Shown here: one piece after another, positions 38,001-53,000 of the stretch
Layout of the letters: each line of letters opens with the position of its first letter
Position numbering within the stretch: position 1 is the stretch's first letter
Source of the DNA: Owenia fusiformis
Lineage: Eukaryota > Annelida > Polychaeta > Sabellida > Oweniidae
Direction of reading: 5' to 3'
NCBI GenBank assembly: GCA_903813345.2
Contig: CAIIXF020000007.1
Location: forward strand, 8,497,730 to 8,561,729
DNA: 64,000 nt
Made by a program: the position numbers and the translations under genes
Notes under the pieces: generated by a model
Told to the model about the DNA's origin: nothing
What the model saw: only the letters and a program-made list of their open reading frames with translations
Databases searched by the model: none

Positions 38001-41000
38001 GATAAAAAACTTTATAAAGTTTTTTTTAGGCTTTTTAGTAGTGAGTCATCATGTGATATTTCTAAGCTTGAAAAAGAGGTGTTTAACCCTGATATTATAT
38101 TTTGTGGTAAAGTGCTGTACATTTATTCGAACATTTATTCGGTTAAAGATTTCATTCTGACTTATCTTCGGAAAAATCTCGGATGAAATATCAAGACACC
38201 TAGATCATGAAGAAAATTGAAAATTAGCAGAAAGCATCATTTTTCTTAGGCACATTATACAATGATTATATACTGTTCTATAAAAGATACAGTACTTTGC
38301 TAAAGTTTGACAAGATAGAATAGCATTATCATCAAACAGAAATGAAATCTATTAACCATGTGAAAACATTTTGTATGTTGACTAACTGCATTGTTTCTGT
38401 GTTTCTCATTAGGTGACTCTATGGGCAATACGCTGCAGACACCCGAGCAAGGTATACCTCTGCCTCTCCTCAAGCTACCTCCCTGCATCAGACACATGGC
38501 TGCATTTTCGCCAGAAAAAGTGTCGATTTGGCCAGCAAATAGCGCCACCTATGTAGCCATAGTGTGCTACAATTTCTTTTTTTGGCAATAGTTCCATGAC
38601 CAATCATAGATATTTTGTTGATAATTAGTACAATGTATAATAACTTAAATTATGCTTGACAAAAAATGAATTCAAATTGTCAGAAAGTACAATTAGAGCA
38701 CTCTTTATTATTTCGTTTTGTTCTTTCATTTTTTGTTATTTTTTAAAGTTGGAATGATAGTTATTTCTGTTACAGGGGTCTGTCTTTAAAAATTTAAATC
38801 CATCACATTGAGTTTACATTGAGACATATTCAAATTATTTTTGATTTATTATTTGATTATTTTTGAATATACAGTGCCAAGTTCATCAAGTTCATAGAAA
38901 TCTTTTTTATTTTCTTAATTTTCAATGTTTGAAATGAAAAACATGCATTTTCAGTACAATACTTTGTAGTTTATTAAACTGTATATTTATTTACAATTGT
39001 GCATTTTCCTGAAGAAGTCTTATAGTCATTATTTTGTAATTTGGAGACAGACCCTTCCAATTTAGATCACATGACTTGGGTCACATGATCTTAAATAATG
39101 AACAAAGCATGCTGTAGAAATTTGTTTTTCATTTTAGATGTAGTGCATCCAGGTTCGTTTGATATTGTACCAGCTCTGAATATGTAGATTTTTCTTCCAG
39201 ATATGTGTATACTGTTTATATGGTTTATATTGGCTGTTTTTTATCTTTCAATACTACCAGAGTGTGCAGCAGCTGGATTGTGTGCCGATTCATTACATTT
39301 TTACATTTAGTAATTGCATGGATGTTGAATTTAAATGAAAGTTTGCACTGCCCAATCATCTCCTTTTCAGATTTATTTTAATTAACAATTTTATTTTGCA
39401 TCTTGTCTGTTTACTGCCTCACAGCATCCTATTCGATTTATCTGTCCGCCTTCTAACCTATGAGCTTGATATCTACAATGTATGAAAATGTTGCATTCTC
39501 ACCAATGAGTGATGACAATGTTTCTCAACTCAAAGCAATGCCAATGTTTTTCACCTCCGAGTGATGCCAATGTTTTTGACCTCAGAGTGATGCCAATGTT
39601 TTTCACCTGAGAGTGATGCCAATATTTTTCACCTGAGAGTGATGCCAATGTTTCTCACTCAGGAATAATATCACATTGAATCATGCCAATCTTTCTTACA
39701 TGTGGTGATGCCAATGTAAGTCAATCTAAGTGATGCTTATGTTAATCACCTATGTGTAATGCCAGTGTTTCTCACCCATGAATGATGCCAATGTTTGTCA
39801 AACTGTGTGATGTCAATGATTGCAGATCTGAGAACAAGCAGGAGCTATGATTGTCGCAGGAAGCTGCTACAATACTCGAAAAAAATTCTCAGTTCACATA
39901 AAAGTGTGCATGATTTTCGCCATTCGTGTTGTGAGTTGAAGATCACCTTTTTAAGCCGGTTGCCTGCGCGGCTCTTCACCAGATGAGACGCCCTTAAGGA
40001 CTGTGCTTCTGAGAAGTTTGGTTCCTGTTTGATTTGCTTTTTTGTCCATATTTTCATTTTGCTGAAAATAACTGACACAGCTTCATTCCTTATGCATATC
40101 CAAGCATTCTTTTGCCTAATATGGCATAACTTTTGTTTGTTTTTTTCTATTTTATTTTTGAATGGAATGGTATTTTGTCTTTGGTAATCTTGCTGAAGAA
40201 ATATTTCATTTTCCACTTGATTGTTTTATTTGGATATGCAAGTTCTACAGTACCTTAATTTTTGACCCTAGGTCTAAAAGCTACTGCTGATTTAGGAATG
40301 CTACTTGTCTCAGGTAAAAATATCTACTGACTGGTATATTTGGTTTGTGTGTTACTATGGTAATATTGTAGGTTTCTTTGGCAATGTAGTATGTTACCCT
40401 GGCGATGCTTAGCTACTGGTTTTTGAATGCTGCATTGTTGTTGTCATTTATTTTAGACTTTAACCCAAACTAAGAAAAATTTCCAGAAATTGTTTATGAT
40501 ATCACCTTTAATATTTTTGACATCACCTTTAATATTTATGACATCACTATGAGATTTTGAAGGGGATTGAGAAATATCATTATACTATTTTAGAACACTT
40601 CATTGAGTAATAATATTTGACCAATCATTTTTTCGACCTTTGTTCATGAAAATGTAAACTTTACATTTAGTACTGCTTATTTACGATTTATTTAAAAATC
40701 AGTCTTAATATATTCAACAGATTTGTAGGTTTTTACCTTTTACATGAACCAGTGCCCAACCATACCCAAATAGATTTTTGAATCATTTCTAATAGTGTTG
40801 TGTATCTAGGTAGTATGGGTTTTATCTAGACGTTTTCTATGTTGAGGATCTAGTTTTTTTTTGTAAATGTCTTCAAACTTTTGTATGTATAAGTATATGT
40901 AGTAAATGAAATCAAATGAGCAATGTATGAAATATTTAACTAGTCATAGTGATTATGAAAATTGAGTATGATTTCATAGAAGTTGTTGCAAACCATGTCC

Positions 41001-44000
41001 AGAATTGATATGGTTAAATATCAAAGAGTATATTACAGTCTCCACGATTTTGCTGTTTGCCTGATACGTAACTTGAATTAAATTAAATGCAAATCAAAAT
41101 TTCACTCACTTGCTTTTGAATCAAAATTCACTTGTGTTGGAATGAAGTCCACTTGCTTCAAATTGAACTAACTTGTGTACGAATAATAGTCACTTGCTTC
41201 TAAAATACAATAACGATTGTCTCTGAATGAAGACCATACACCACACACACATCAAGATACATGTATACAAACACATTAAAAATCATTAGAGATAATGTAA
41301 AAGATAACTGGCTTTAGTAATGTTTATTAGAATGAATTGTAGGTATTCTCCCCATATTGTACAAAATGTATGTTTATGAAGTTAATTTTCACAATCTGGA
41401 TCAACAGTATGTACGGGTTAATATATTCCAATTTACACTGTTTGTTATACTTATACTAACTCATAACCAAGGTATAATATAGAATGAGAGATTAAGTTGA
41501 TTATAATATATAATATATTTACTATATTGTTAGTTCCTACATATTCTTCTAGAATCCTTATTCACACAGAAATGTAAGTTATAATTATCTAAATTATAAT
41601 TAGTAAGGTGAAAATCACACATAAGCTTATTTTTAGTTCTCATTATGTTATAATTCTTTATTTTATTTTTATCATATCTTTTAAAGTTGCACTGTTAGTA
41701 GTTCTTGAACATTAGAAAGCTGCACTAAAACACATACATGTTTCCTATACAGATTAATTCATGAACCATTTTTGAGCACTCTTAAGAATCATTATTATCT
41801 AGTTCATGAAATAGCTAAGTAATTCAAGAACCATTGTTGAAGAACCATTTCATGAATCATTGTTGATTACTGAAGAACTTTGTTGAGCCACTGTTGATTA
41901 AATCCAAGAACCAGTATATAGTAGTTTATGTACCATTGTAAAATAGTTCATGAACGGTTGTTAAGTAATTCATGAACCATTATTGAGATATTCAAGAAAC
42001 AATGTTAAGTAGTTCATGGACCATTATTATGTAATTCTAGAACATTTGTTTAGTAGTTCAAAAACCATTTGTGAGTAATTCAAAAACCATTGTTGAATGT
42101 ATCATGAACCATTATTGAACCATTCAAGAACATCAGCTTGCTTCATTTATTGTCTCAAGATGACATAAATCTTTCAAATTCTCTGAATATGTAGGCTCCT
42201 TGTTTGCGCGAAGTTAATCTAATTTTCCCGTAATTATGAATTATTTCAATTCATCTTATTCTAAAGCAGAGATCTTTTGCCTTATTTTCTTATTATGTTC
42301 CAAATCTTATCCCATGTTACGTAATAAAGATTAGATTTAACTATATTAAAATTGTGTTTCTGTGTGGGCAATACTCCCTCATCACCCACTTATTCACACT
42401 CATATTCATGTTTTAGTTATACTTGTAGTAAATTCCTCATGTATGTGCACTCTGATTCTTCCACTACTCACAGGAATATTGTATTTTTCAACTTTATATT
42501 TATTATTTGTAGAAAATTAAATTTTGTTACCCCTTGTAGAAGTCACATATATGGAGTCAGTGTTACACTTATAGAGGTTACACTTTGTAGGAGTCACATA
42601 TACTGATGTTACACTTTGTATCACACTTTTTAGATGTCACATTTTGTAGATATCCTGTTATAGATATCATGGTAAATAGGGTGTAAAATTTAGTTGGTAT
42701 ATCACTTTCAGTTGAAATGCTGAACAATATAAAACTGGTCGACAATAACATTATTATTTGGAATCTCAATATTCTTGATAAATTAATATTTGGAATTTGT
42801 ATTCGCTTATTTTTGATTTTAAATGTTGCTTGAACTTATTTAATGAAACATTACTGTCATGCTTTCTAAGCTACTGAGTTTTTCAAACACTTCATAATTT
42901 CTTTTCCTTGTTTATGACAACATTATGGGTTTGTCATGTAACATATACAGGGTGAAACCCTCCAAAAATAGGCTGGCCAAAATTGGAAAAATCATCCTGT
43001 ATATACATATGGGGATATGTGCATTAATATTTCTTTATCCCTCTTATAGATGATTTAAAACACAACCAGACTGCTCCACAGTTAAAGGGCAGCGCTAGTA
43101 GTGGCCATTTACCTAAAACTGAAAGTGCGGCTGAATTGTCAAAAACAGAAAGTGGGTCAGAGCTAACTGATAGGGACTCATCCCATAAGGTATGGTTATA
43201 TTTTTGAATTATATTTTGTAATGTTGTTAAAAGTTAGTTTGAAGTATTTTAAAGATGCTTTTAGAATCAGAACGGCTGTTTTTGAATATTATATGTGTTA
43301 TCATCGTTTTGTTTTGCCCACATCAGCCACACCCGTCACCAGCTAATTCCCACAGTCATGTAAGTTAGGACTTTTTAGTCCGAGGACATTTTCTCCTTCT
43401 CTTAGTCCTAGCTCATTGATGTTTTAGTATCTGAGTACTATGTCCATCTTTTCTTTTTATATTATGTTTTGATATGACAGTAAAAGTATCTTTAATAGTG
43501 GAATTAAAATGTGCATGCTACACACTCATCGTTGTTTGTATCAGCATTTTGAAATAAGTTCAGAAGCTCCTTTTGAGGAAATGACAAAAATATTGTCACT
43601 AATATGAGAAATACTGCATTATAATTGTGAAGTATCCATCAGTGAAATGTAAAAAATTCAGAATAGATATGTTCATAAGCCATCAGCCAGAGAATATTTT
43701 GTATTTTATCAGCCAGAGAATCTTTTGTATTTCATTGAATTATTTTCTATTCTCATAACAATTAGCTGAATGGTATTTCGGTCTTGTTTTCTTGCTGCAT
43801 TTGAATATCACTATTTTAGCTGTTTGAGATATTTGACTGAGTACAGTCAAACTCTGATAGTCTAACACACAACCCCAAGAAATTTCAACTCTTGCTGACT
43901 AGTTCAATTTATTTATACAGCCTAATTACCTACTTGCCTACATTTTTTGGGGTTCTGTGTGTTAGACTGCGTACTGTAGAAGCGGTAATTTCTCATTTTT

Positions 44001-47000
44001 GCCTGAAATACAAACTTGTAAGTCTTTGAACTAGCCTATCCTTTAACACAGGAACACTACACCCCAATCCGCAACATCATCTTGCAGTGCTGTAAACAGT
44101 ACTGAACAGTGCTGAACAGTGCTGAACAGTGCAGTTCGAGTACTGCGATGTACAGTGTTATTTTAGCATCACCTGTTTTGACTAGCGTACAGCGCTGTCC
44201 AACACTGTTTCATAAACAGCGCTGTTTGATGCAGTTTGAGATTGGCAGTGAGTTCTGCTGATAAGTTATTTACCAATATGGAAATTAAGGTAAAATGTCT
44301 TGTTGAAAAAAATTACTCCTTATACTGTACAACCCCTTCAAAAGTTTGGCAATCTTTGATTGATCACTGTATACTCTGTTAAACTGGTTATGATGTTTTC
44401 TAAAATGACAAATTTGATGAATTTTTGAAAATCACCAAATATAAACAGGCTTTTAAACATCTAGCCAGATATTATGTGAGTGTTTCCAAACTTATAAGGG
44501 GGAGTGTAAATCAATACACTGTATAGATGCATGTATATATGTGATCTGTTCTTTTTGATAATTCCATGTAGAATACTAGAACTTTACTGATCTTCATATT
44601 TTATTACCAGAGATGTATTTCATAAACTATGAATGAAGTTAGTTTTTTCTTCAAACTTCATTTGTTTTTTATTAAGTTATGATTTGAGCATTACTGATAT
44701 ATCACAGAATTTTATTTTAGTTGGAATAGAATCATATATGACATTAGACCAATACAAATAGGAAAGCTTGGATCAAAAATGACACATCTCAAAGTTTTTT
44801 CCTGGATATATTTACATAACAATTACATGTACAAACAAATATTGTCCCTCCGTACCCTTGCTAAAACTCCCAGACATTGAAATGATGCTTGTATACATAT
44901 ATCACATATTAGATTTCAATTTTTGGGGGGTTAACCATTTACCTTTTCCTAAAATAAAGTTAATTTCACTTTGAAATACACGTAACTCATTAATTTTTGA
45001 TCCATTACCTCAAATGTTTTAATGAGATTCCATCAATTGTTAACTGAGATATTTCCATTTTGCCCAGGTGCACATGAACAACCATAGCCCATACCAGGTA
45101 TAGATTGCATGTGTTGAAATCTTGTACATTGTGTTCTGTTGTACATGTGTACAGCTACACGTACAGCTATATTTACAGCTATATGTACAGCTACATGTAC
45201 TATGCACAGCTGGCAGCCAGGCAGATTTGGAGGAATAAGGCTTCATCAATATTATACTTTGCTTTTTATACCCCTACCATACAACCATGTTTTCCACCCG
45301 GCACTTTCATAAAGATACAGTGGTCACATGTTTCATGGTTTTATGAATTAGGATCAGATTTTTCCCACCTGTGTCCAAAATTGATATTTTGTCTGTTCTG
45401 AAGAAGAAGAATCGATTGAATTTTCTCATTAGTAACAATTAAAAAGATTTTTTAAGTTGACAATCTAAATGAACACTACGAATTTTAAAAATCTCAGAAA
45501 TTTTAGTGGATTCAGTGTACTCAGATGTAAATGTCGAATTACTGTATCAAGTAACTAGTTAATCATTCCATATAACATATGCCCACATTCAGTATCTTAT
45601 ATGAATGTTATATTAATTAAATAATTCCATTGTCACTGTGTGCTTAATGTATATTATTAGACTCCATCCCATAAATTATTATTTCGATTTTTAGATGCAA
45701 CTGGATGGTGCTTAAGAGTGCTAAATGTGGCTGATATTTTTTTGTACAAGTTTTCCCTTGTTTCAGAGCTATTCTCTTGATTTTGACCTGTAAAATCTTT
45801 CAAAATGATATGGAATATATAAGGTGCAAATTATTTGAAATTAACTATATAAGGTGCACCATATTGAATATGAACTATATAAGGTGCACTATGTTGCTTA
45901 TGGACTATATAAGGGGCACCATATTGAATATGTCATGTTATGCACACTATGTTCCCTATGAAGTATATAAGGTGCACCATATTGTATCTGAACTATATAA
46001 GGTACGCTATATTTCATATGAACTATATAAGGTATACCCTTTTACATAGTTCTATGAACTATGTAAGGTGCACCCTTTTACATATGAACTATGTAAGGTA
46101 CACCCTATTACATATGAACTATGTAAGGTACACCATATTACATATTAACTATGTAAGGTACACCCTTTTACATATGAACTATGTAAGGTACACCCTATTA
46201 CATATGAACTTTATAAGGTACACCCTATTGCATATGAACTTTATAAGGTATACCCTATTACATATGAACTATATAAGGTACACCCTATTACATATGAACT
46301 ATACAAGGTACACCCTATTACATATGAACTATGTAAGGTGCACCCTATTACATATGAACTATATAAGGTGCACCCTATTACATATGAACTATGTAAGGTA
46401 CACCCTATTACATATGAACTATGTAAGGTGCACCATACTGCATATGAACCATGTAAGTTACGCCTCTGTCAACACAAGACATTGCCAATTTGCCATCCTT
46501 TAGACATCGTCAGCTAGTTAGTTACACACTAACCATAGGTTAGTTCGTGTTTCATAGGGATATACACCCTTTTAATTGTACAATGAGTGACCCGATATGT
46601 GCAATAAGTGACCCAGTCGTAACTCTAATTTGTAGAATCTGAAGCACTGGGGAGACTCCAGCTTTGTCAGGGTATAAACAATATGTATATAGCATGTACA
46701 TACAATATGTATAGCATGTGCATACAATATGTATAGCATATGCATACAATATGTATAGCATGTACATACAATATGCATAGCATGGACATACAATATGTAT
46801 AGCATGTACATACAATATATATAGTGCATATATTCAATACTCAGCACATACATATAGCATGTACATAATGTGAAGTATGTACATACACTATGTGTATCAT
46901 ATACATATAATATGTATTATATACATGTATTTTATACATATAGGCTTGTATATACAATATGTATAGCACATTTACACATATGCACTGCAGTGAATTAATA

Positions 47001-50000
47001 CAACACTAATTATGCAGTGGAATATATTAGACATGTTGGCCATTGAACTCTGGTCTAACATATTTTGATGTTTGTGCTGCTAAAGAAAAAACTTTTGTTA
47101 TAACTTACTGGTCTTACTGATGTCATAAATGTATTATTGCGTTTCTGTATCCAATACATACTAAAAGGTTCTAGGTGAATAACACACAGAGAGTGGGATG
47201 GATATTTTCTGTATTTGCCCTTCTCTCGCCTAGGTCTGGGATATAGAGTAACGTTCTTTTGAGTCTAACTCAGTCATAATCCTCCATTTACAAATTTCAA
47301 ATATGTCAAATGACAAAAGTGAACCATAGTAGGTATGGGATACAATGTGTTCTATTGCATCCCTCATGAGATATCACATATATCCCATGGATAAACCCTT
47401 TATCTAAAACCTCTCAGTGCATAACCCTTATCACCCTTTACAAAGTCATCAGACCTTAACCATATGGATACGGTAAAAGACTAGAAACTGACAAAAAATC
47501 AAATAAGAATTGGTGTTACCACAGTCATTGCTCTTCATATCAAAAAACCATCTCCCGATTGCAACTTAAATTTGGGAAGAAATCGCATTATGATATAGTT
47601 ATGTACATACAATATGTATAGCATGTACATACAATATGTATAGTTATGTACATAAACAATCATGAAATGTATATCTATGAACTTTGTACAGAAAAAGTAC
47701 CATTCTTTAAAGAAAACATGCTGACTTTTAGATTTCACTTCGTATCTGTTTTAGTTTTAGTATGAATCTTTCTAACATTACAAATCTAATCACGGGTATG
47801 TCTTATGATTGTGCACCAAATTACAAGACAGTTGAACGTGAATAAAGTGTATAAAATCTAGAAATAAACTCATATGCTAGTGCTTCAAATCATCTATTTT
47901 TGTCACTGTTTCTCATCCTTACCATATCCATATGGTTTAGGTCTGATCACTTTGTATAGGGTACCTATGTATGTGTAGAAAAGAATTATTTTATTTTATT
48001 TCTATTTGATTGGATTGATTGCTACAGTGTGAATTAGTGATGTCATACATCAGAATACTGTTTCTATGGTTACACTAATCAGAGTCAGCAGTTTCGTATT
48101 GAACCCAATAGTGTTTTAGTATTATATTTGCGCTATAGGTGTCCTTCCAAGTGGAAAATGATAGTAGAAAGTCAAGTTTGAGAAATAGCTTTAGCGACAC
48201 GCATATAAACCAGATCAGTGATGGTAAAATTGGTAATGACAAAACTAACGGCAAACGGAAAGATAAGACAAAACACAGACATTCGAAAACTGATCATGAC
48301 ATCAGAGAGGCCATTGAAGTCCTACATGGAGTAAGCAAAGGGCTGGCCATACCAACAACAATGCAAAACTCTCATTCCAAAACCCATGTAAGTTTCTGCC
48401 CAGCAAGGGGCTGTTATTTGGTGCCACGCTACAGCAAGCTGGATATAATTTAGTTCCATGTATAATATATTAGATGCTTCGTAACTGCCAAGGATGTGAT
48501 CAGTTGATGTAAAAGCGGACTCTAGTGGTTATCTAATACAGTGGACTATAATAATTATAATATTGGGAAATACTGGTTGTGATCAGGAAATAGTGACTGT
48601 GATTAATTTGGTAAATAGTACCTACTTCACCATCATTACCAGCCCACGTGCCTTCTGGTGTGGACTGTGATCATTTAAAGGTCCCATGTAGGTTTATAAA
48701 AACATTTATTGAAAACAGCATAGTATTCAATGGCATTTATGTATAATTGAAAAAAATCAAACATTTGAGTGATAGGGTGTCAAACTTTACATGGGACCTT
48801 TAACTGTTCTAAATGGAGAATGGATGATGAACCTATGACATGGGAGAATTGGTATTACACGATGCTTTTTAATCAATAAAGCTTGATACGAGTCATACGA
48901 GACAAATACGATTACAATTCTTAATTTAACAATTGTCTTGGAGACATAACAATGGATTTTATAAAAAAAATTATGCTATCTCACAGCAAATCTTAAGAAA
49001 AAGTAATGCTTGTAAAAGGTGGAATATCAGTGATTTATGTTTTGATATTATTAAATTACTGTAGAAAGATAGATAGGAAGGATGGGCATGATAGGAGGCG
49101 TTGATCTTTCATTATGAACCTACTAATACTGTCAATGTTTCCATGTGATGTTAACCAAGTAGGATTATTATCTGCTACTTCTGTTTCGTTGTTTGCTAAT
49201 CCAAACCATTTGCAACTTTAATCACCAAAACTCTGATTAAAAATATGATATTATAATTGGGTTTACCCAGACCACGTTCATCCTTCAAGATCGGGCTTCA
49301 CTGCTTTAGCAGCTATGTACAGAATTGAAATACCTTTGTGCCAAGGATGGGCCACATTAAATGGTTAATTGTATTCAGCCCTTCGTTAACATATACTGCA
49401 AGATGCAACATAAACTGAAGTAACAGTGTTATGGTGGTGGTTAGATGTTGAATTAACTTTTATTTTAGGCTTGCAATTTGCAGTTGAGTGCGCTGCTACT
49501 GGTGCATATAGAAGCTGTGGGCTTGTGAGGTTATCAACGAGATGTGCAATAAATATGGACAAGTTCAAATCATTCTCATTTCGTGAGATCTTCACCATAT
49601 CATTTGAGATCAGGTTTAAAAGGAGTTGTCATCGTGGATTTAGAGGATTTAGGAGACAATGGGATATGTTAATATGACTTCCCAGAATGCAATTCCAATA
49701 GCCGCGTCTTTCATTCTCACTTTTTTATAGAGGCATATGTACAGGTGCTTTTACATGACCTCATCAAACCCACCATGAATAGTTGTTTTAAACACTATGT
49801 GAACCAGATTTGAACATGTCCTTTTTTATTTCACCCTCAGTTAATCAGAAATACACAATTGTATATAACTTTATTAATACGCAAACTCCGCTATGCCATA
49901 TATTTGCAGAACGACGTGCAGGGTATTTATCAAAAGAAGCCTGGAACTAAAAAATCTTTAAAAAAGAGTGCATCATTCTCAATTGGCTCAGCATTGGGCA

Positions 50001-53000
50001 ATACTACGCAAACTTTAATAGCGCCATCTATGAGAAATGAATCAGAATTCAAGGTAGACCAACATAGAGTGGCAGAAGTCAGAGCCATCTTGTGCTGAAG
50101 AACAGACAACAAATATAAAGTCTGTCTGTTTGACTGATACACACTATATCTATTTAACTGCATTCCTGCAAATTAACATAAAACTTTTTTCTCTCTCTTT
50201 CATAGATAATGCACAACTTTCCAATGAAACATTCAACTATTAATCATAGTTTTAGAACCAAAAGCCTGCATAGGATTGGGAGGTCTCCACTATGTCTGGT
50301 GCTGACATCTTGTGGGGAAACATTACCCAGAATGCAATTCCAATAGCAGACGTCTTTCATTCTCACTTCTTTATAGAGGGATATGATATGTACAAGTGCA
50401 TGCTTAGCTATTATTGCTACTGTTTGTGGGCCTTGCTTGCTTTCTTTATAAGTTTATAACAATTGAGCTGATAAACATGTCTTACCCTTTGTCAAATATT
50501 AACAAAACCCGACATGATTTATTAATAATGATGTTGCAATTTTGGTTGTTTAATTAATAATGAATTTTTATTATTTGTTTATTTGGTTTTATTTTATTTT
50601 CAGCATTGTGCTTTTAACTAATATACAAACTATAAGTATTGAATACTACACCTAGGAATTTCAAAGGATTCCTCTGTTTTCTAAAGTGTATTCTAAAACT
50701 GTAGTCATGCTTCAAAATTAATATTAGTTTCGTACAAGATGATGGATATGGTTTTATGAGATACATTCTTATAATTCCAGAAAATATTTTTGAAAGTTAT
50801 ATCAAGTGACTAACATGTTAACATGCTCTTATCATTTGTAGTTTGAGCTTTTAACCTGCATCCACAAAACTGATACCTTGCATAAACTATCAAAATCATA
50901 TTAAAAAAAATACAAGAGTGGTCGTTAATTAAATGCAGTCATTATATTCATCTTATTGAATCCCAGTCTTTCACATTGGAATATAGATGGACTCAGCACT
51001 AACAAGGGCTGAATGATGATACATCACAAAACAATTTTAAAACATGACACACCACATGTCAATAAGAATATCATTGAAAACACACATATAAGATTGACGC
51101 ATGGAATTATAATTCTAGGTCAAGGGAAATGATTAACTTGGAAAAATGAAACCTGCCATTTTATATTATGCATAAAATACAAAGTGTGAAAGCACTGTAG
51201 GTTGCTTGAAACAAATTTATGGTGCAGTCCCGTGCATGGCCCCAAAAATATTTTATTTTATTGGGGCTGTGCTGTAGAATGCATGATGAAATGTTGCATG
51301 TTTTGTTTGGTTTTCTTCTTCATACCTGTAAGGGATCTAACCTAGGTCATCAAATGCTTGATACATCTAACCTATAATCTTCATATTATTTTCTTTGGTT
51401 GAACAGAAACTCATTCCAAAAAGCTCTCAAACTCTGACAGTAGTTGCATTAATCATATTCATTAATTTGGCCATTTTTGAAATATTTGAAACTGTTTCAT
51501 GCTAGTTGACAAGACCAATTTGATCGTATTGTTCGGTGTTTGTTGAAAAAGCTTTGAATTTGTTCAACCAAGCATTAATATTTGTAAATATATTTAACTC
51601 AACTCAAGTATGCATTTTAAATAAACTCATTTATATAGTAATCATTACTTGTTACTTGTTTGCATGGTTTTTAATTGTTCATTCCTCTACCATTAGATTA
51701 AGAGTAATTTGTTTAACTTTAGAGGATCATTCCATAAGTTTTGTACGTCCTAGCTTATAGGTAGATACTCAAACCATGTAGATTAGTAGTTTAAAGTATT
51801 TTAGCACCTTTGAATAAAGAATTAAAATTAGTAATTATTTACTCATGAATTATCAAAAATTATTTAACATTTTTAGTTGAACCAACATTTTATGAAGAAA
51901 ATTCCTGTTGGAGCAGAGGCGTCAAATATTCTAGTGGGTGAAGTAGAGTTCCTTCAACAGCCTATAATTGCCTTTGTTCGTTTGAACACTTCAGCACATC
52001 TTGGTGACCTAACTGAGGTTCCCGTTCCTACTAGGTTTGTTCTTACTTTCAATTTCTTTTCAATTCAAAATTTTAGTTTAAATTTGAATTTTAGTTTTGA
52101 ATTCAGGCTATACAGGGTTTGTAAAACCTAATAAAACTTTACCATGTTACTTTTTCAAAAAAATATTTTTTCCAGATTTTTATTCATACTGCTGGGCCCA
52201 CAAGGCAACCAGAAAAAGTACCATGAGATTGGGAGATCAATTGCCACTCTTATGTCAGATGAGGTAAAGAGATAAACTTATACCCCCTGCATGCCCCTCA
52301 AAATAACTTATACCCCCTACCCCCCTCAAAAGGGCTAGATTAGGGTACAAAAATTTGCTCTTATTGAAAATGTAAGTATCAACCAATTTTTGTTGAGACT
52401 GAGGCAGATATTGTTTTTTTTAAATTATAACCTTTTAGAAAAGAATGAACTCTATTTTTTCATTCCACATTTCTGTTCTTTTAGGTCTTCCATCATGTTG
52501 CTTACAAAGCCAGAAACCGTCAGCATCTTGTGGCGGGAATTGATGAGTTTCTCGACTCCGTGACAGTGCTGCCACCTGGCGAATGGGACCCTTCAATACG
52601 AATCGAGCCACCTAAATCTGTTCCATCTCAAGTATGTCAGTCTTTGCGTAAATAAAACATGCAAGTTGTATATTAGTTGTGTTCACACAATGTTGAACTG
52701 ATTGGTCAGTGGAGAAAATTACCTTTGGATATACTTTCAGTGTGGATTGCGAAATAGATTTGAGCTTGACTATGAAAATGAACCAAAGTGTAAATTGGAA
52801 AAATCACACATGACATGCACATTATGATATATCTTTGGCCACAGAAAACTCATATTTATATGTAACTCGAACAGATTCATGTTTACTGACAGAGCAATGT
52901 AGAGCTTGGTTATTACTGAAATGAACTATGTGCTATATTGCAAGTGTACATGTTACATGATCAATTCTGTTCACTGAAAAAACTGATTTGAAAAGTTTCG

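Noticed and set aside
38391-38591. 66-codon frame as a longer exon 8
   Set aside because: A donor in the correct phase at 38452 fits the cassette pattern; the longer frame ends in a stop and would truncate the protein. Kept only as a read-through note.
45768-45790. Possible micro-exon after TTTTCCCTTGTTTCAG
   Set aside because: The 23-base distance to the nearest GT would break the phase-0 frame.
45940-46503. 187-codon open frame of decapeptide repeats
   Set aside because: It stays open only because the 30-base unit is a multiple of three; no splice sites in phase with the transporter and no homology. Reported as a repeat.
47228-47250. Possible exon after CCTTCTCTCGCCTAG
   Set aside because: The frame meets a stop within six codons and no suitable donor precedes it.
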